64,000 bases of DNA, taken from Desulfotignum balticum DSM 7044. GTDB lineage: Bacteria > Desulfobacterota > Desulfobacteria > Desulfobacterales > Desulfobacteraceae. The position numbers and the translations under genes are program-made. The notes under the pieces were generated by a model. The model was not told the DNA's origin and ran no database searches. It saw only the letters and a list, made by a program, of their open reading frames with translations. Location: the NCBI RefSeq assembly GCF_000421285.1, contig NZ_ATWO01000002.1:1-64000 (forward strand), written 5' to 3'. This document shows, piece after piece, positions 9,180 through 18,444 of the stretch. Within the stretch, counting starts at the first letter, position 1. Every line of letters starts with the position of its first letter.

Positions 9180-9214
9180 TTTTGGGTTTTGGGTTTTGGG
9201 TTTTGGGTTTTGGG
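9180..9214 (+). repeat. Five tandem TTTTGGG units (G-quadruplex candidate)
   Basis: Five perfect copies of TTTTGGG run without interruption. On the plus strand this gives five GGG runs with four-base T loops, which fits the usual rule for an intramolecular G-quadruplex. It lies 15 bases upstream of the rlmN start codon, with the G-rich strand being the non-template strand for the rightward sensor-kinase gene and the template strand for rlmN. Confidence 0.95.
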
Positions 9215-9288
9215 AAATCTATCCCAGCGGACACCGCCTGTCAACCTGAACATGTTTCATCCGGATCCCGGGTATTCTGCACAGCGGA

Positions 9289-9371
9289 GTCCCCGGAGGG
9301 GTGGCTTGCTGACGGACTGTCGGAGCCACTCCGTGGATTCCAGGCCGGCAGTGAGCCACCCCTCCGGGGAC
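9289..9371. repeat. Long inverted repeat with perfect 18-bp arms
   Basis: GTCCCCGGAGGGGTGGCT (9289-9306) is repeated exactly in inverted form at 9354-9371, with a 47-base centre that has further partial pairing. The element lies between two divergent genes (rlmN and the sensor kinase), so a simple terminator role is unlikely. It could be a mobile palindromic element or an mRNA leader structure of the kinase gene. Confidence 0.9.
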
Positions 9372-9463
9372 GGCACTCTGCCGAACACGTCACTTTTCTG
9401 GCGCACAGACCTTCCCTGGAAAACCGGTTGACCCCGGCCGGACACTGTCGTATTACAGCAGAT

Positions 9464-11380
9464 ATGAAATCAATTTTCCAATGGTCAAAAAATCTCAACA
9501 TCCGGACCAAGCTGCTGGGAGGCCACACTTTGGTGATCGTTCTGGCCGTGCTGGCGGGCGGCGGCTTCATCCTCTCACGGGTCCAGACCACCATTGAAAC
9601 CCATATTGAAAGCGAACTCACCAATGCCACGGCCGGGATCCGCCATATGGTACGCACGGCGGCTGCCACCTCCATCAAAAATCATTTGCGGGCCGTGGCG
9701 GAAAAAAACCTGGAAATCATCCAGGCAGTGTATCAGGAGTTTGAACAGGGAAAAATCACGGAACATGAGGCCAAAGATCTGTGCCGGAAAATCCTGTTCA
9801 GCCAGACCATCGGCAGGACCGGCTATATTTTCTGTGCCAACACCCAAGGCATTGCAGCAGAACACCCCAATCCCGGGGTGACCGGCAAGCGCTTCATGGA
9901 CCGGTCGTTTGTCCGGGACCTGTGTGAAAAAAAGAGCGGAAAGGCTGTATATTCCTGGAAAAATCCCGGCGAAGCCGAGGCCCGGGAAAAACTGGTGATC
10001 TTCAACTATATCCCGGAATATGACTGGATTGTGGCATCGGCCAGCTACCTGGACGAGATCTATGCCCCTTTGAACACGGTCTCATCCATTGTCATGGGAA
10101 TTGTGGCCCTTATTTTTCTTTTGATAACAGGATCTTACCTGTGGGTGAACCGGTCGGTGATCACGCCTTTGCAGTCGTTGATGAAACGGTTTGACCAGGG
10201 CGCGGCCGGTGATTTTTCCGTGCGAATGCCCGTGACCACCACGGATGAAATCGGGCAGCTGGCCGGATATTTCAACCGGTTCATGGACAAGCTGGATGTA
10301 TCCCGCCGGAAGCTGGAGTCGGAAATCCGTATGCGGAAAAAAAACGAGCAGGCCCTGCGCCTGTCCGACGAAATGTTTTCCAAAGCGTTTCGAAGCAACC
10401 CGGCCGGCATGTTCATTGCCGTGCTGTCCGACAGCCGGATCATCAACGCCAATGACAGTTTCCTGAACATCACGGGCTACAATTTGATGGATCTTCTGGG
10501 CAGAGAAATTCTCACCCTTGATTTTTTCACCCCCCGTCAGGAAGGGCGGTGGCTGTTCACGGAAATCAGGGAGCGCCGGCCTGTGAAAAACAAAGAGATC
10601 GTTTTTTGGAACCGTGCCAAAGAACGCCGCCAGGGGATCATTTCCGCCGAGCGGGTGATGGTCTGGGGAGAAGCCTGTCTTCTGGCAGCCATGGAAGATA
10701 TAACAGACGCCCGGCGCCTGGAACAGGAAATTTTAAAAATCGGTCTCCGGGAACGTCAGAACATTGCCATATCCCTGCATGATGATTTGTGCCCCCAGCT
10801 CATTGGTATCGAGGTCATGGTCAAGATGCTGCATCAGCATCTTGACAACGCCCCGGCCCGAAATACTCTGGCCGGGGAAATCGGGCGGACAAAAAAAATC
10901 AGAGCCGTTGTTCAGGATGCTATTCACAAAACCCGGACCCTGTCCCGGGGCCTTGAGCCGGTCAACCTGGCGGACCGGGGATTTGATGTGTCTCTGGCAT
11001 CCCTTGCCGACTATGTCCGGGAGGTGTTTTCCATTGCCTGCTTCCTGGACTGGCAACTGGATCAACCCCCTTTTACCGATGATACCGAAGCCACTCATGC
11101 CTATTACATTGTTCACGAAGCCGTGCACAATGCAGCCAAACATGCCCAGGCCACCCGGATCGACATGGTTCTGACCCGTGATTCAGAAAACATCCGCATG
11201 GAAATCTTTGACAACGGCAACGGATTTGATTTTTCAACCAAAACCCGGGGTATGGGGATCCGGATCATGACCTGGCGGGCTGCCCGCATCCGTGCCACCC
11301 TGGCCTTTGAACCCATGTCACCCGGCGGTACCCGGGTGACCCTGAAGATTGCCCGACATCCTTTTGACAGGAACGCCTGA
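9464..11380 (+). CDS. Cache-HAMP-PAS sensor histidine kinase, NarL type
   Basis: From ATG 9464 the protein has 638 residues. Order: a membrane segment near residues 20-40, a single periplasmic Cache domain (GRTGYIFCANTQG, PEYDWIVASASY), a second membrane segment (VMGIVALIFLLITGSYLW), HAMP, a PAS domain (FRSNPAGMFIAVLSDSRI), then a HisKA_3-type dimerisation helix with the phospho-accepting His439 in SLHDDLCPQL, and an ATP-binding domain ending in TRGMGIRIM. It senses a small periplasmic ligand and phosphorylates the regulator encoded two bases downstream. The frame stays open upstream through the palindrome and the G-repeat, but that part is low-complexity and I exclude it. The Cache type often binds carboxylates or similar small acids; the ligand here is unknown. 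Confidence 0.9.
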   Translation: MKSIFQWSKNLNIRTKLLGGHTLVIVLAVLAGGGFILSRVQTTIETHIESELTNATAGIRHMVRTAAATSIKNHLRAVAEKNLEIIQAVYQEFEQGKITEHEAKDLCRKILFSQTIGRTGYIFCANTQGIAAEHPNPGVTGKRFMDRSFVRDLCEKKSGKAVYSWKNPGEAEAREKLVIFNYIPEYDWIVASASYLDEIYAPLNTVSSIVMGIVALIFLLITGSYLWVNRSVITPLQSLMKRFDQGAAGDFSVRMPVTTTDEIGQLAGYFNRFMDKLDVSRRKLESEIRMRKKNEQALRLSDEMFSKAFRSNPAGMFIAVLSDSRIINANDSFLNITGYNLMDLLGREILTLDFFTPRQEGRWLFTEIRERRPVKNKEIVFWNRAKERRQGIISAERVMVWGEACLLAAMEDITDARRLEQEILKIGLRERQNIAISLHDDLCPQLIGIEVMVKMLHQHLDNAPARNTLAGEIGRTKKIRAVVQDAIHKTRTLSRGLEPVNLADRGFDVSLASLADYVREVFSIACFLDWQLDQPPFTDDTEATHAYYIVHEAVHNAAKHAQATRIDMVLTRDSENIRMEIFDNGNGFDFSTKTRGMGIRIMTWRAARIRATLAFEPMSPGGTRVTLKIARHPFDRNA

Positions 11381-11382
11381 CC

Positions 11383-12054
11383 ATGAAAAAAATTGCCATT
11401 CTCATTGTTGAAGATCACCCCATTTTCCGGATGGGGATCAAGGACATGATCGATCATGAGCCGGATATGCAGGTCTGCGGTGAAGCCGAAGATGTGGACA
11501 CCGCCATCGACCAGATCCAGTCCCTGAAGCCGGATCTGGTCATCGTGGATCTGTCTTTAAAGAACAGCACGGGCGTGGATCTGATCAAAGAGATCCATGA
11601 CCGATTTCCATCCTGTGCCGCCCTGGTCCTGTCCATGCACGATGAATCCCTGCATGCGGAACGCTGCCTTCAGGCCGGTGCCAAAGGGTACATCATGAAA
11701 CAGGAAGCTTCGGAATCCGTGGTGGAAGCCATCCGCAACATCATGGCCGGACACATTCACGTCAGCCGGAAAATCATGAATCATCTTTTGACCATCTACC
11801 AGAACCAGCCGGCCACGGCCCATGAATCCCCTTTGAAACGGATTTCAGACAGGGAACTTCAGATCTTCAGGCTTATCGGCCTAGGACTTTCCTCCAAGCA
11901 GATCGCCGTGCAGCTGAACCTCAGCATCAAAACCGTGGGCACCTACCAGGAACGCATCAAGGAAAAACTGAATCTGAAAACCGCCCGGGAGCTGCTCCGG
12001 CATGCCGTGATCTGGGTGGAAACCGGGCACATGGACCCTTTTGACCGCCTGTAG
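11383..12054 (+). CDS. NarL/FixJ-family response regulator
   Basis: The 223-residue protein has a receiver domain (VEDHPIFRMG, phospho-acceptor Asp56 in VIVDLSLKN, Lys in GYIMKQEA) and a LuxR-type helix-turn-helix (SDRELQIFRLIGLG, SSKQIAVQLNLSIKTVGTY). It starts two bases after the stop of the sensor kinase, its evident partner. Phosphorylation should favour DNA binding as a dimer. The acyl-CoA synthetase gene begins 113 bases downstream on the same strand, behind a C-rich stretch at 12060-12100, so that gene is a plausible target. This link is an inference from position only. Confidence 0.93.
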   Translation: MKKIAILIVEDHPIFRMGIKDMIDHEPDMQVCGEAEDVDTAIDQIQSLKPDLVIVDLSLKNSTGVDLIKEIHDRFPSCAALVLSMHDESLHAERCLQAGAKGYIMKQEASESVVEAIRNIMAGHIHVSRKIMNHLLTIYQNQPATAHESPLKRISDRELQIFRLIGLGLSSKQIAVQLNLSIKTVGTYQERIKEKLNLKTARELLRHAVIWVETGHMDPFDRL

Positions 12055-12167
12055 GCATTTCCCCTACACCCTTTTGGGTATCCCCCCTATTTTATTTCCT
12101 TGAAAACCGGTCTATGAATACAATCCATCGGTTTGTTCATTAAAACATCACATACCAAGGAGGCTTC

Positions 12168-13814
12168 ATGAAAACCAGACTGATCACTCCCACACCCAGT
12201 GCCCATGCCTATCCATTGCTTATCAAGAACCTGCTGGACACGCCGTTGATCTATTCCCCGGACCAGGAGATCGTTTACCGGGACCAGCACCGGTATACCT
12301 ATAAAACCTTCAGCCGGCGGGTCAAACAGCTGGCTGCCATGCTGGAAAACTCAGGCGTTCGCCCCGGAGACACCGTGGCCGTCATGGACTGGGATTCCCA
12401 CCGGTACCTGGAATGTTTTTTTGCCGTGCCCATGATGGGGGCCGTACTGCACACCATCAACATCCGGCTGACCCCGGAACAGCTGATTTACACCATCAAC
12501 CATGCCGAAGATGACGTGATCCTGGTGAACACGGAATTTGTGCCGCTTCTGGCATCCGTGAAAGACCGGTTCGACACTGTCAAAAAAGTGGTGGTGCTGT
12601 CCGATACCGGAGAAATCCCGGAATCGGATCTTGACTTTGCCGGAGAATACGAAGCCCTTATGGCAGACACGGCCCCTGCCTATGAATTTGCCGAGTTTGA
12701 TGAAAACACCATGGCCACCACGTTTTACACCACCGGCACCACCGGGTTGCCCAAGGGGGTATTTTTCAGCCACCGCCAGATCTTGCTGCACACCTATGCC
12801 ACCCTGTCCGTGCTGTGCGGCTATGCCCACCAGGCCAACATCACCTCCAACGACGTGTACATGCCCATGACCCCCATGTTCCATGTCCATGCCTGGGGCA
12901 TGCCGTATCTGATGACGCTGTTAGGGGCCAAACAGGTGTATCCCGGCCGGTATGAACCGGAAATGCTGCTCAAGCTGATTCTCACGGAAAACGTCACCTA
13001 TTCCCACTGCGTGCCCACCATCATGAACATGCTGGTCACAAGCCCTGCCATCAACCAGGTGGATCTGACAGGGTGGAAGGTGATCATCGGCGGATCAGCC
13101 CTGTCCAGGGGATTGTGCGCCCAGGCGTTGAAACACGGTATCAACCTGTATACGGGGTACGGCATGTCCGAAACCTGTCCCGTGCTGAGCCTGGCCATGA
13201 TCAAGCCCCATCTCATGGAAACGGATCAGGATGAACAGGTGGCCATCCGGTGCATGACGGGCCTGCCGATTCCCCATGTCCAGATGAAAATCGTGGACAT
13301 GAAGGGCAATGCACTGCCCCATGACGGCAAAACCGCGGGCGAGGTGGTGGTCAGGGCGCCCTGGCTGACCCAGGGATACATCAAATCCGAAGAAAAAAGC
13401 GAAGAACTGTGGGCGGATGGCTGGCTTCACACAGGCGACATTGGTGTCATCGATGCCCAAGGGTATCTTAGAATCACAGACCGGCTCAAGGATGTGATCA
13501 AAACCGGCGGGGAATGGATCTCCTCCCTGGAACTGGAAGATATCATCAGCCGGCATGACGCGGTCAGTGAAGTGGCCGTGGTGGGGGTTGCCGATGACAA
13601 ATGGGGGGAACGGCCGCTTGCCATGGTGGTGATCAAGGACGCGTTCCGTGGCAAAGTCAGTGAAAAAGATATCCAGGACCACTGCATGGGGTTTGTGGAA
13701 AAAGGGCAGATCCCCAAGTACGGGGTTCCGACCCGGATCATTCTGGATGCGGACATCCCCAAGACCTCCGTGGGAAAAATCAGCAAAAAAGATATCCGGT
13801 CCCAGTACCAATGA
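12168..13814 (+). CDS. Fatty/medium-chain acyl-CoA synthetase (AMP-forming)
   Basis: The 548-residue enzyme activates a carboxylic acid to its CoA thioester with ATP, through an acyl-adenylate. Signature motifs are the AMP-binding loop TTFYTTGTTGLPKGV, GYGMSETCP, WLHTGDIGVI and DRLKDVIKTGGEWI, and the C-terminal catalytic Lys region KTSVGKISKKD. It resembles the AlkK-like medium- and long-chain fatty acid ligases more than acetate or benzoate ligases, but the substrate cannot be fixed by eye. AAGGAGG precedes the ATG at good spacing. The gene ends at a strong bidirectional terminator and faces an enoyl-CoA isomerase-like gene, which fits a role in acyl-CoA breakdown. Confidence 0.92.
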   Translation: MKTRLITPTPSAHAYPLLIKNLLDTPLIYSPDQEIVYRDQHRYTYKTFSRRVKQLAAMLENSGVRPGDTVAVMDWDSHRYLECFFAVPMMGAVLHTINIRLTPEQLIYTINHAEDDVILVNTEFVPLLASVKDRFDTVKKVVVLSDTGEIPESDLDFAGEYEALMADTAPAYEFAEFDENTMATTFYTTGTTGLPKGVFFSHRQILLHTYATLSVLCGYAHQANITSNDVYMPMTPMFHVHAWGMPYLMTLLGAKQVYPGRYEPEMLLKLILTENVTYSHCVPTIMNMLVTSPAINQVDLTGWKVIIGGSALSRGLCAQALKHGINLYTGYGMSETCPVLSLAMIKPHLMETDQDEQVAIRCMTGLPIPHVQMKIVDMKGNALPHDGKTAGEVVVRAPWLTQGYIKSEEKSEELWADGWLHTGDIGVIDAQGYLRITDRLKDVIKTGGEWISSLELEDIISRHDAVSEVAVVGVADDKWGERPLAMVVIKDAFRGKVSEKDIQDHCMGFVEKGQIPKYGVPTRIILDADIPKTSVGKISKKDIRSQYQ

Positions 13815-13842
13815 TCCCGGCAGTCTGACGCGTGATCCCGAT

Positions 13843-13886
13843 GATTTTCAGTTGCGGCCAAAGACTTTCGGCCGCAACTGAAAATC
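13843..13886. terminator. Bidirectional terminator
   Basis: GATTTTCAGTTGCGGCC (13843-13859) pairs perfectly with 13870-13886 around a 10-base loop. The stem base is AT-rich, giving a T-run on both strands. It separates the convergent acyl-CoA synthetase and crotonase genes. Confidence 0.88.
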
Positions 13887-13948
13887 CCCTGTCCGGCGTT
13901 ATTGTCCGGTTCAGCTGCCGGGTTCAACCGCCCGTTTCAATCCCTGGA

Positions 13949-14671
13949 TCAATCCGCCACAAACAGGTTGATGGGCTCGATATACACCGGGTCTTCATCA
14001 TCCAGGACCTGAATCAGGTCTTTGTGCATGCGCTGTTTCAATTCCCTGAAAATACCCCGTTTTTTGTCAAACGCTGCGGCAAAGGCCAGGGCCTCGGTCA
14101 TGAGGTGATCCTGGTCGTCGCAGGCCTTGACGATCACACCATTTGCTTCAAGTTCCTGGGCCGTCATGCGCTGACCCGACAGAAGCATCCGGTTGAACAG
14201 CGGTTCCGGCACGGCCTTGCGCACAAACGCAATCATGCCGGGCAGAAACGGAATTCCCACATCCACTTCGGGAAAACAGAAAAATCCTCTGTCCTTTTTC
14301 ATGAACCTGAAATCACAGGCACAGGAAACAATGGCACCATTGCCGAATGCATGGCCGTTGATGGCCGCGATCACGGGCACGGGAAACAGCAGCAGGCGCT
14401 TGAAGATCCGGTTCATGTCATACATGAACGCTTTGACCGTGTCATGGTCTTTGTCCTGGATCTTTTTGCCGATCCATTCCACATCGATGCCCTGGGAAAA
14501 ATTTTTTTCATCCGTCGATGTCAGGACCACGGCCCGGACATCGGCATCCTCCTCGATCTGATCCAGACAGGCGTTCAATTCTTGAGAAAATATCCGGTTC
14601 ATCCGGTTGGGGCCGTTGCACATTGTCAACACCGCCGTTCGGTTGTCTTTTTTCCATGTCACCACCGGCAT
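13949..14671 (-). CDS. Crotonase-family protein, enoyl-CoA delta-isomerase-like
   Basis: A 240-residue crotonase fold protein. The oxyanion-hole region is AAINGHAFGNGAIVS and the second acid region is FFCFPEVDVGIPFLPG. Compared with enoyl-CoA hydratase, the first catalytic Glu (144 in the rat enzyme) is Ile here, while the second (Glu164 in the PE motif) is kept. One Glu with a PEVDxGxP pattern is typical of delta3-delta2-enoyl-CoA isomerases, which move the double bond of unsaturated acyl-CoA. It converges on the acyl-CoA synthetase gene across a shared terminator. The precise substrate is not readable. Confidence 0.8.
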   Translation of the reverse strand: MPVVTWKKDNRTAVLTMCNGPNRMNRIFSQELNACLDQIEEDADVRAVVLTSTDEKNFSQGIDVEWIGKKIQDKDHDTVKAFMYDMNRIFKRLLLFPVPVIAAINGHAFGNGAIVSCACDFRFMKKDRGFFCFPEVDVGIPFLPGMIAFVRKAVPEPLFNRMLLSGQRMTAQELEANGVIVKACDDQDHLMTEALAFAAAFDKKRGIFRELKQRMHKDLIQVLDDEDPVYIEPINLFVAD

Positions 14672-14778
14672 ATCGTCTTGCTCCTTGTGTGGTTAAAGGT
14701 TAATTTGCCGGCCCGCAAAATGAGGCCGATGATTCTATTTATATGGTGTACGCCCTGACATCAAGATCTTTTCATGAA

Positions 14779-15879
14779 TCAGTTTTGCGATCCCTTGTAA
14801 AACGGTCCGTTCCCGCACCCGCCCCGGTTGATCTCCTCCCAGTTCCGAAAGGATGCATATGCGTCCGGATCAATGGGGTAATCCCAGGAACCGGCCCGGT
14901 GAACGACCCGTCCCCCGAATCCGGTTTTGAACCGGTACAGCCCGAAAAAAGGATGATCCGGAAAACAGGCCGGCGAGACCGCCCCCATGTCATAGGTTTT
15001 GCAGTTCAGGGATTTGGCGTACCGGATCGTTTCCCAGTGAAGGGCATAACTGGCCATGAAATTCCGTTTCTTCATGGTGGACGCCCCATACAGAAAATAT
15101 GCGGTTTGTTCCGTGACAGCGACAATGGCCCCGGCCAGCACATCTTTGCCGTGAACCGCCAGCATCAGCTTGACCTCACAGGGATCAACGTTTTCTTTTT
15201 GTGAAGCAAACAGGGTTTCAAAATAGGGATACTCCCTGACCAGAAATCCTTTCCGTTTGGCCGTTTCCAGGTGAAGCCGGTGAAAAACAGGCAAAGCTCT
15301 GGTGGAAGCGGCATACACCCTCACCCCTTTTCTTTCGGCCAGTTTGATGTTGTACCGTGTTTTGCTTTTCATACACGACAGCATCCTGTCTTCAGTATCA
15401 TGGATATCGATGACGTATGAATCCGCCACCGTCATATCCACGGGCGTTTTTCTGAAATTCCAGTGTCGGGTTCCGAAATTCATGCGGATTTCCCGGATTC
15501 TTTCTTCGGGAACCTCATGGGCCGGATTTTGATCCAAAATGTCTGTGTATGGGGATTCCCAGGGCAGGTCATATCGAATGAACGCCACATCTGAATTCAT
15601 CTGATTCACAATGGATTCCGACAACGATTCAAGATACGGCCCATAGTTTTCCCGGCAAGGCCCGAATTCAGGTCCCTGGGGAATATATGCGGCATACATC
15701 CCGTCTTTCAACGGTTTGAACAGCACCAGCATATCTTTTCCGGACTCCCGGTCCTCGATATCATAGGCACACGGCTGCCATCCCAGCCGGGCTTTGACTT
15801 CTGCCCAGTATCCGGTTTGAAAAATAATGTCTGTGGGCAACAGATGGGTCACTTTTTTGGGTGTCACGGACAACTGCAT
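14779..15879 (-). CDS. FemAB-family peptidyl/aminoacyl transferase
   Basis: The 366-residue protein has the two-GNAT-fold pattern of the FemABX family: SYVIDIHDTEDRMLSCMKSKTR with the typical KxRYNIKLAERKGV segment, LAGAIVAVTEQTAYFLYGAS, and the C-terminal FKTGFGGRVVHRAGSWDYP. Members add amino acids from aminoacyl-tRNA to peptidoglycan precursors or modify other acceptors; in Gram-negative bacteria the substrate is usually unknown. It stands alone between a crotonase on the same strand and the divergent met operon. No signal peptide is seen, so it should act in the cytoplasm on lipid-linked or soluble acceptors. Confidence 0.82.
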   Translation of the reverse strand: MQLSVTPKKVTHLLPTDIIFQTGYWAEVKARLGWQPCAYDIEDRESGKDMLVLFKPLKDGMYAAYIPQGPEFGPCRENYGPYLESLSESIVNQMNSDVAFIRYDLPWESPYTDILDQNPAHEVPEERIREIRMNFGTRHWNFRKTPVDMTVADSYVIDIHDTEDRMLSCMKSKTRYNIKLAERKGVRVYAASTRALPVFHRLHLETAKRKGFLVREYPYFETLFASQKENVDPCEVKLMLAVHGKDVLAGAIVAVTEQTAYFLYGASTMKKRNFMASYALHWETIRYAKSLNCKTYDMGAVSPACFPDHPFFGLYRFKTGFGGRVVHRAGSWDYPIDPDAYASFRNWEEINRGGCGNGPFYKGSQN

Positions 15880-15949
15880 TCATGGTCACCTTTGTATGTC
15901 ATTTTTATGTCATCTTTGATTATGCGGCACAGAGAGTAACAATTAAATC

Positions 15950-15978
15950 TTGACATTTAAATACCACAAGGTGATATT
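15950..15978 (+). promoter_or_regulatory. Candidate sigma-70 promoter for metYXW
   Basis: A perfect -35 box TTGACA (15950-15955) is followed after 17 bases by GATATT (15973-15978), four of six matches to the -10 consensus. Transcription would start about 34 bases before the metY ATG, leaving no room for a SAM riboswitch. Confidence 0.55.
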
Positions 15979-16018
15979 AATTTTTTTCAATCCATGACCA
16001 ATCTGTGATGAGGAAACC

Positions 16019-17266
16019 ATGAACCAACCACTTCATTTTGATACCCGGGCCATTCACGAAGGGATCAAAGACCATGACTGGGAAGGGGCCACATTGCCGC
16101 CCATTTTCCAGACAGCGGCCCATTTTCATGACACGGCCGCCGATCTGGGCCAGACCTTTGCCGGAGAGCGGTCCGACCATATCTACATGCGCCTGACCAA
16201 CCCCACCAACCGGTTTCTGGAGGAAAAACTGGCCTCCCTGGAATCAGGACAAGCCGCCGTGGTCACGGCATCGGGCATGGCCGCCATCAGCAACGCCTGC
16301 ATGACGCTTCTGCGGGCCGGCGATGAATTTGTGGCATCGTCTTCTTTGTTCATGTCCACCTATGCCCTGTTTACCAATATCTTTAAAAAATACGGCATCA
16401 CCGTGCGCCTGGCCGATCCGTTGAACCTGGAGGACATGGCTGCACAGATCACGGACAAGACCCGGTTCATCTATATGGAAACCATCACCAACCCGGGCAT
16501 GGAAATCCCGGACCTCAGACAGGTGGCAAACCTGGCCCATGAAAACGGAATTCCTCTGATGGTGGACAACACCCTGGCCTCCCCGTGGCTGTGCCGGCCC
16601 ATTGAGTTGGGGGCGGACATTGTGGTGCACTCCACCACCAAATATTTTTCAGGCCATGGCGCAGCCTTAGGGGGCGTGGTGGTGGATGCCGGAAACTTTG
16701 ACTGGCACACGGACCGGTTTGCCGATTTTGCCCCTTTTGTAGCGCAGAAAGGCAACCTGGCGTTCCTCCACCGCCTGTTCAAGGAGCACCATGTCAATTT
16801 CGGCACCACCGCAGCCCCGTTTCACTCGTTTCTGACGGTGCTGGGTCTGTCCACCATGGGGGTGCGCATGGAACGGCACATGACAAACACCGTTCAGGCG
16901 GCAACATTTCTGAGAAAACACCCCAAAGTGACATGGGTCAATTTTGTGGGATTTCCCGATCATCCCTGCCATGAGATGGCCAAAAAGCAATTTGGCGACA
17001 AAGGATTCGGCACCATGCTGACATTCGGCCTGGCAGATCAGGATGCCTGTTTCCGGCTGGTGGACCACCTGTCCATGATCCTGAACCTGGCCAATTTAGG
17101 CGACTGCAAAACCCTGATCATTCATCCTTACTCGTCCCAGTATGTCTCGTTTCCCCGGGAATTGAAAGACCGGCTGGCTGATCCCTGCCTGCTGCGGTTT
17201 TCCGTGGGCATCGAGCACATCGATGACATCTGCGGGGACTTGGCGGCGGCCCTTGAAACGGTGTAA
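16019..17266 (+). CDS. metY: O-acetylhomoserine sulfhydrylase / PLP enzyme MetY
   Basis: This 415-residue PLP enzyme of the Cys/Met metabolism family should replace the acetyl group of O-acetyl-L-homoserine with sulfide to give homocysteine. The PLP-binding Lys208 lies in HSTTKYFSGHG; other family marks are YMRLTNPTNRFLEEKLASLE, ASGMAAISNA and VDNTLASPWL. The length fits MetY, slightly shorter than many bacterial versions. GAGGA precedes the start. The next gene, metX, makes its substrate and begins two bases after its stop. In a sulfide-producing anaerobe direct sulfhydrylation is the expected route. A cystathionine gamma-synthase role is less likely because of the metX partner. Confidence 0.92.
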   Translation: MNQPLHFDTRAIHEGIKDHDWEGATLPPIFQTAAHFHDTAADLGQTFAGERSDHIYMRLTNPTNRFLEEKLASLESGQAAVVTASGMAAISNACMTLLRAGDEFVASSSLFMSTYALFTNIFKKYGITVRLADPLNLEDMAAQITDKTRFIYMETITNPGMEIPDLRQVANLAHENGIPLMVDNTLASPWLCRPIELGADIVVHSTTKYFSGHGAALGGVVVDAGNFDWHTDRFADFAPFVAQKGNLAFLHRLFKEHHVNFGTTAAPFHSFLTVLGLSTMGVRMERHMTNTVQAATFLRKHPKVTWVNFVGFPDHPCHEMAKKQFGDKGFGTMLTFGLADQDACFRLVDHLSMILNLANLGDCKTLIIHPYSSQYVSFPRELKDRLADPCLLRFSVGIEHIDDICGDLAAALETV

Positions 17267-17268
17267 CC

Positions 17269-18444
17269 ATGAGTGAATATATCGGTCATGATCACAACGG
17301 CACTACGGTGGGGCAGGTGGAAAAACAGTTTTTCACCTTTGCCGGCAAAGAGGACCCGTTCCTCCTGGAAAGCGGGGCTGAGATCCATCCGGTCACCCTG
17401 GCCTATGAAACCTGCGGCATCCTGAATGAGGACCGCTCCAATGCCGTGCTGATCCTCCATGCCCTGTCCGGGGACTCCCATGTGGCCGGGTATTACACCC
17501 CGGAGGACCCCAAACCCGGGTGGTGGGACATCATGGTGGGGCCGGGCAAGGGTATTGACACGGACCGGTATTTCGTAATCTGCACCAATATCCTGGGGTC
17601 GTGCATGGGATCCACCGGACCGGCCTCCGTCAACCCCAAAACCGGGATCCCCTATGGCACGGATTTTCCTTTGATCACCATCGGGGATATGGTCCGGGCC
17701 CAGAAAATGCTGATGGATCATCTGGGCATCCAAAAGCTGCTGGCCGTGGTGGGGGGATCGGTCGGGGGCATGCAGGTGCTCGAATGGTGTGTGCGGTATC
17801 CGGACAATGTGGCCTCTGCCGTAGCCCTGGCCACCACCTGCCGGCATTCCGCTCTGGCCATTGCGTTCAACGAGGTGGCCAGGCAGTCCATCATGGCGGA
17901 TCCCAACTGGTGCAGCGGCCATTATTACGGCAAAGCCAAACCCGGCATGGGGCTGGCCATCGCCCGGATGATCGGGCATATCACTTATCTGTCCGATGAA
18001 TCCATGCGCCTGAAGTTCGGACGAAGGCTCCAGAACAAAAGCGCCTTAAGTTTCGAGTTCGGGGCCGAGTTCCAGGTGGAATCCTATCTCCAGTACCAGG
18101 GCAGAAAATTCATCGAGCGGTTTGATGCCAACTCATTTCTCTATATCACCAAGGCGGCGGATTATTTCGACCTGGCCCGGGAACACGGCAAAGGCTCCCT
18201 GGTCAAGGCGTTTTCAAAATGCCGGGCCCGGTTTCTGGTGGTGTCCTACACCTCGGACTGGCTGTATCCCACCTATCAATCCAGAGAAATGGTTAAGGCC
18301 ATGAAAAAAAACAACCTGGATGTCAGCTTCTGTGAAATCCAGGCCCAGTGGGGCCATGATGCATTTCTACTGCCCAATGACAAACTGGATCATCTCATGA
18401 AAGGATTTTTAAACCGTGTGGCCCATGAATCCGCTCCGGTATGA
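17269..18444 (+). CDS. metX: Homoserine O-acetyltransferase MetX
   Basis: MetX transfers acetyl from acetyl-CoA to L-homoserine, the committed step of methionine synthesis. The 391-residue protein is an alpha/beta hydrolase with nucleophile Ser164 in VVGGSVGGMQVLEW, the early ALSGDSHVAGYY motif, and the catalytic His in WGHDAFLL near the C-terminus. Some MetX proteins use succinyl-CoA instead; the residues that decide this were not assessed. It lies between metY and metW in a tight operon, overlapping metW by 20 bases. Confidence 0.94.
   Translation: MSEYIGHDHNGTTVGQVEKQFFTFAGKEDPFLLESGAEIHPVTLAYETCGILNEDRSNAVLILHALSGDSHVAGYYTPEDPKPGWWDIMVGPGKGIDTDRYFVICTNILGSCMGSTGPASVNPKTGIPYGTDFPLITIGDMVRAQKMLMDHLGIQKLLAVVGGSVGGMQVLEWCVRYPDNVASAVALATTCRHSALAIAFNEVARQSIMADPNWCSGHYYGKAKPGMGLAIARMIGHITYLSDESMRLKFGRRLQNKSALSFEFGAEFQVESYLQYQGRKFIERFDANSFLYITKAADYFDLAREHGKGSLVKAFSKCRARFLVVSYTSDWLYPTYQSREMVKAMKKNNLDVSFCEIQAQWGHDAFLLPNDKLDHLMKGFLNRVAHESAPV

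Noticed and set aside
15880-16018. SAM riboswitch before metY
   Set aside because: The candidate promoter leaves only about 34 bases of leader, and no aptamer core sequence is visible.
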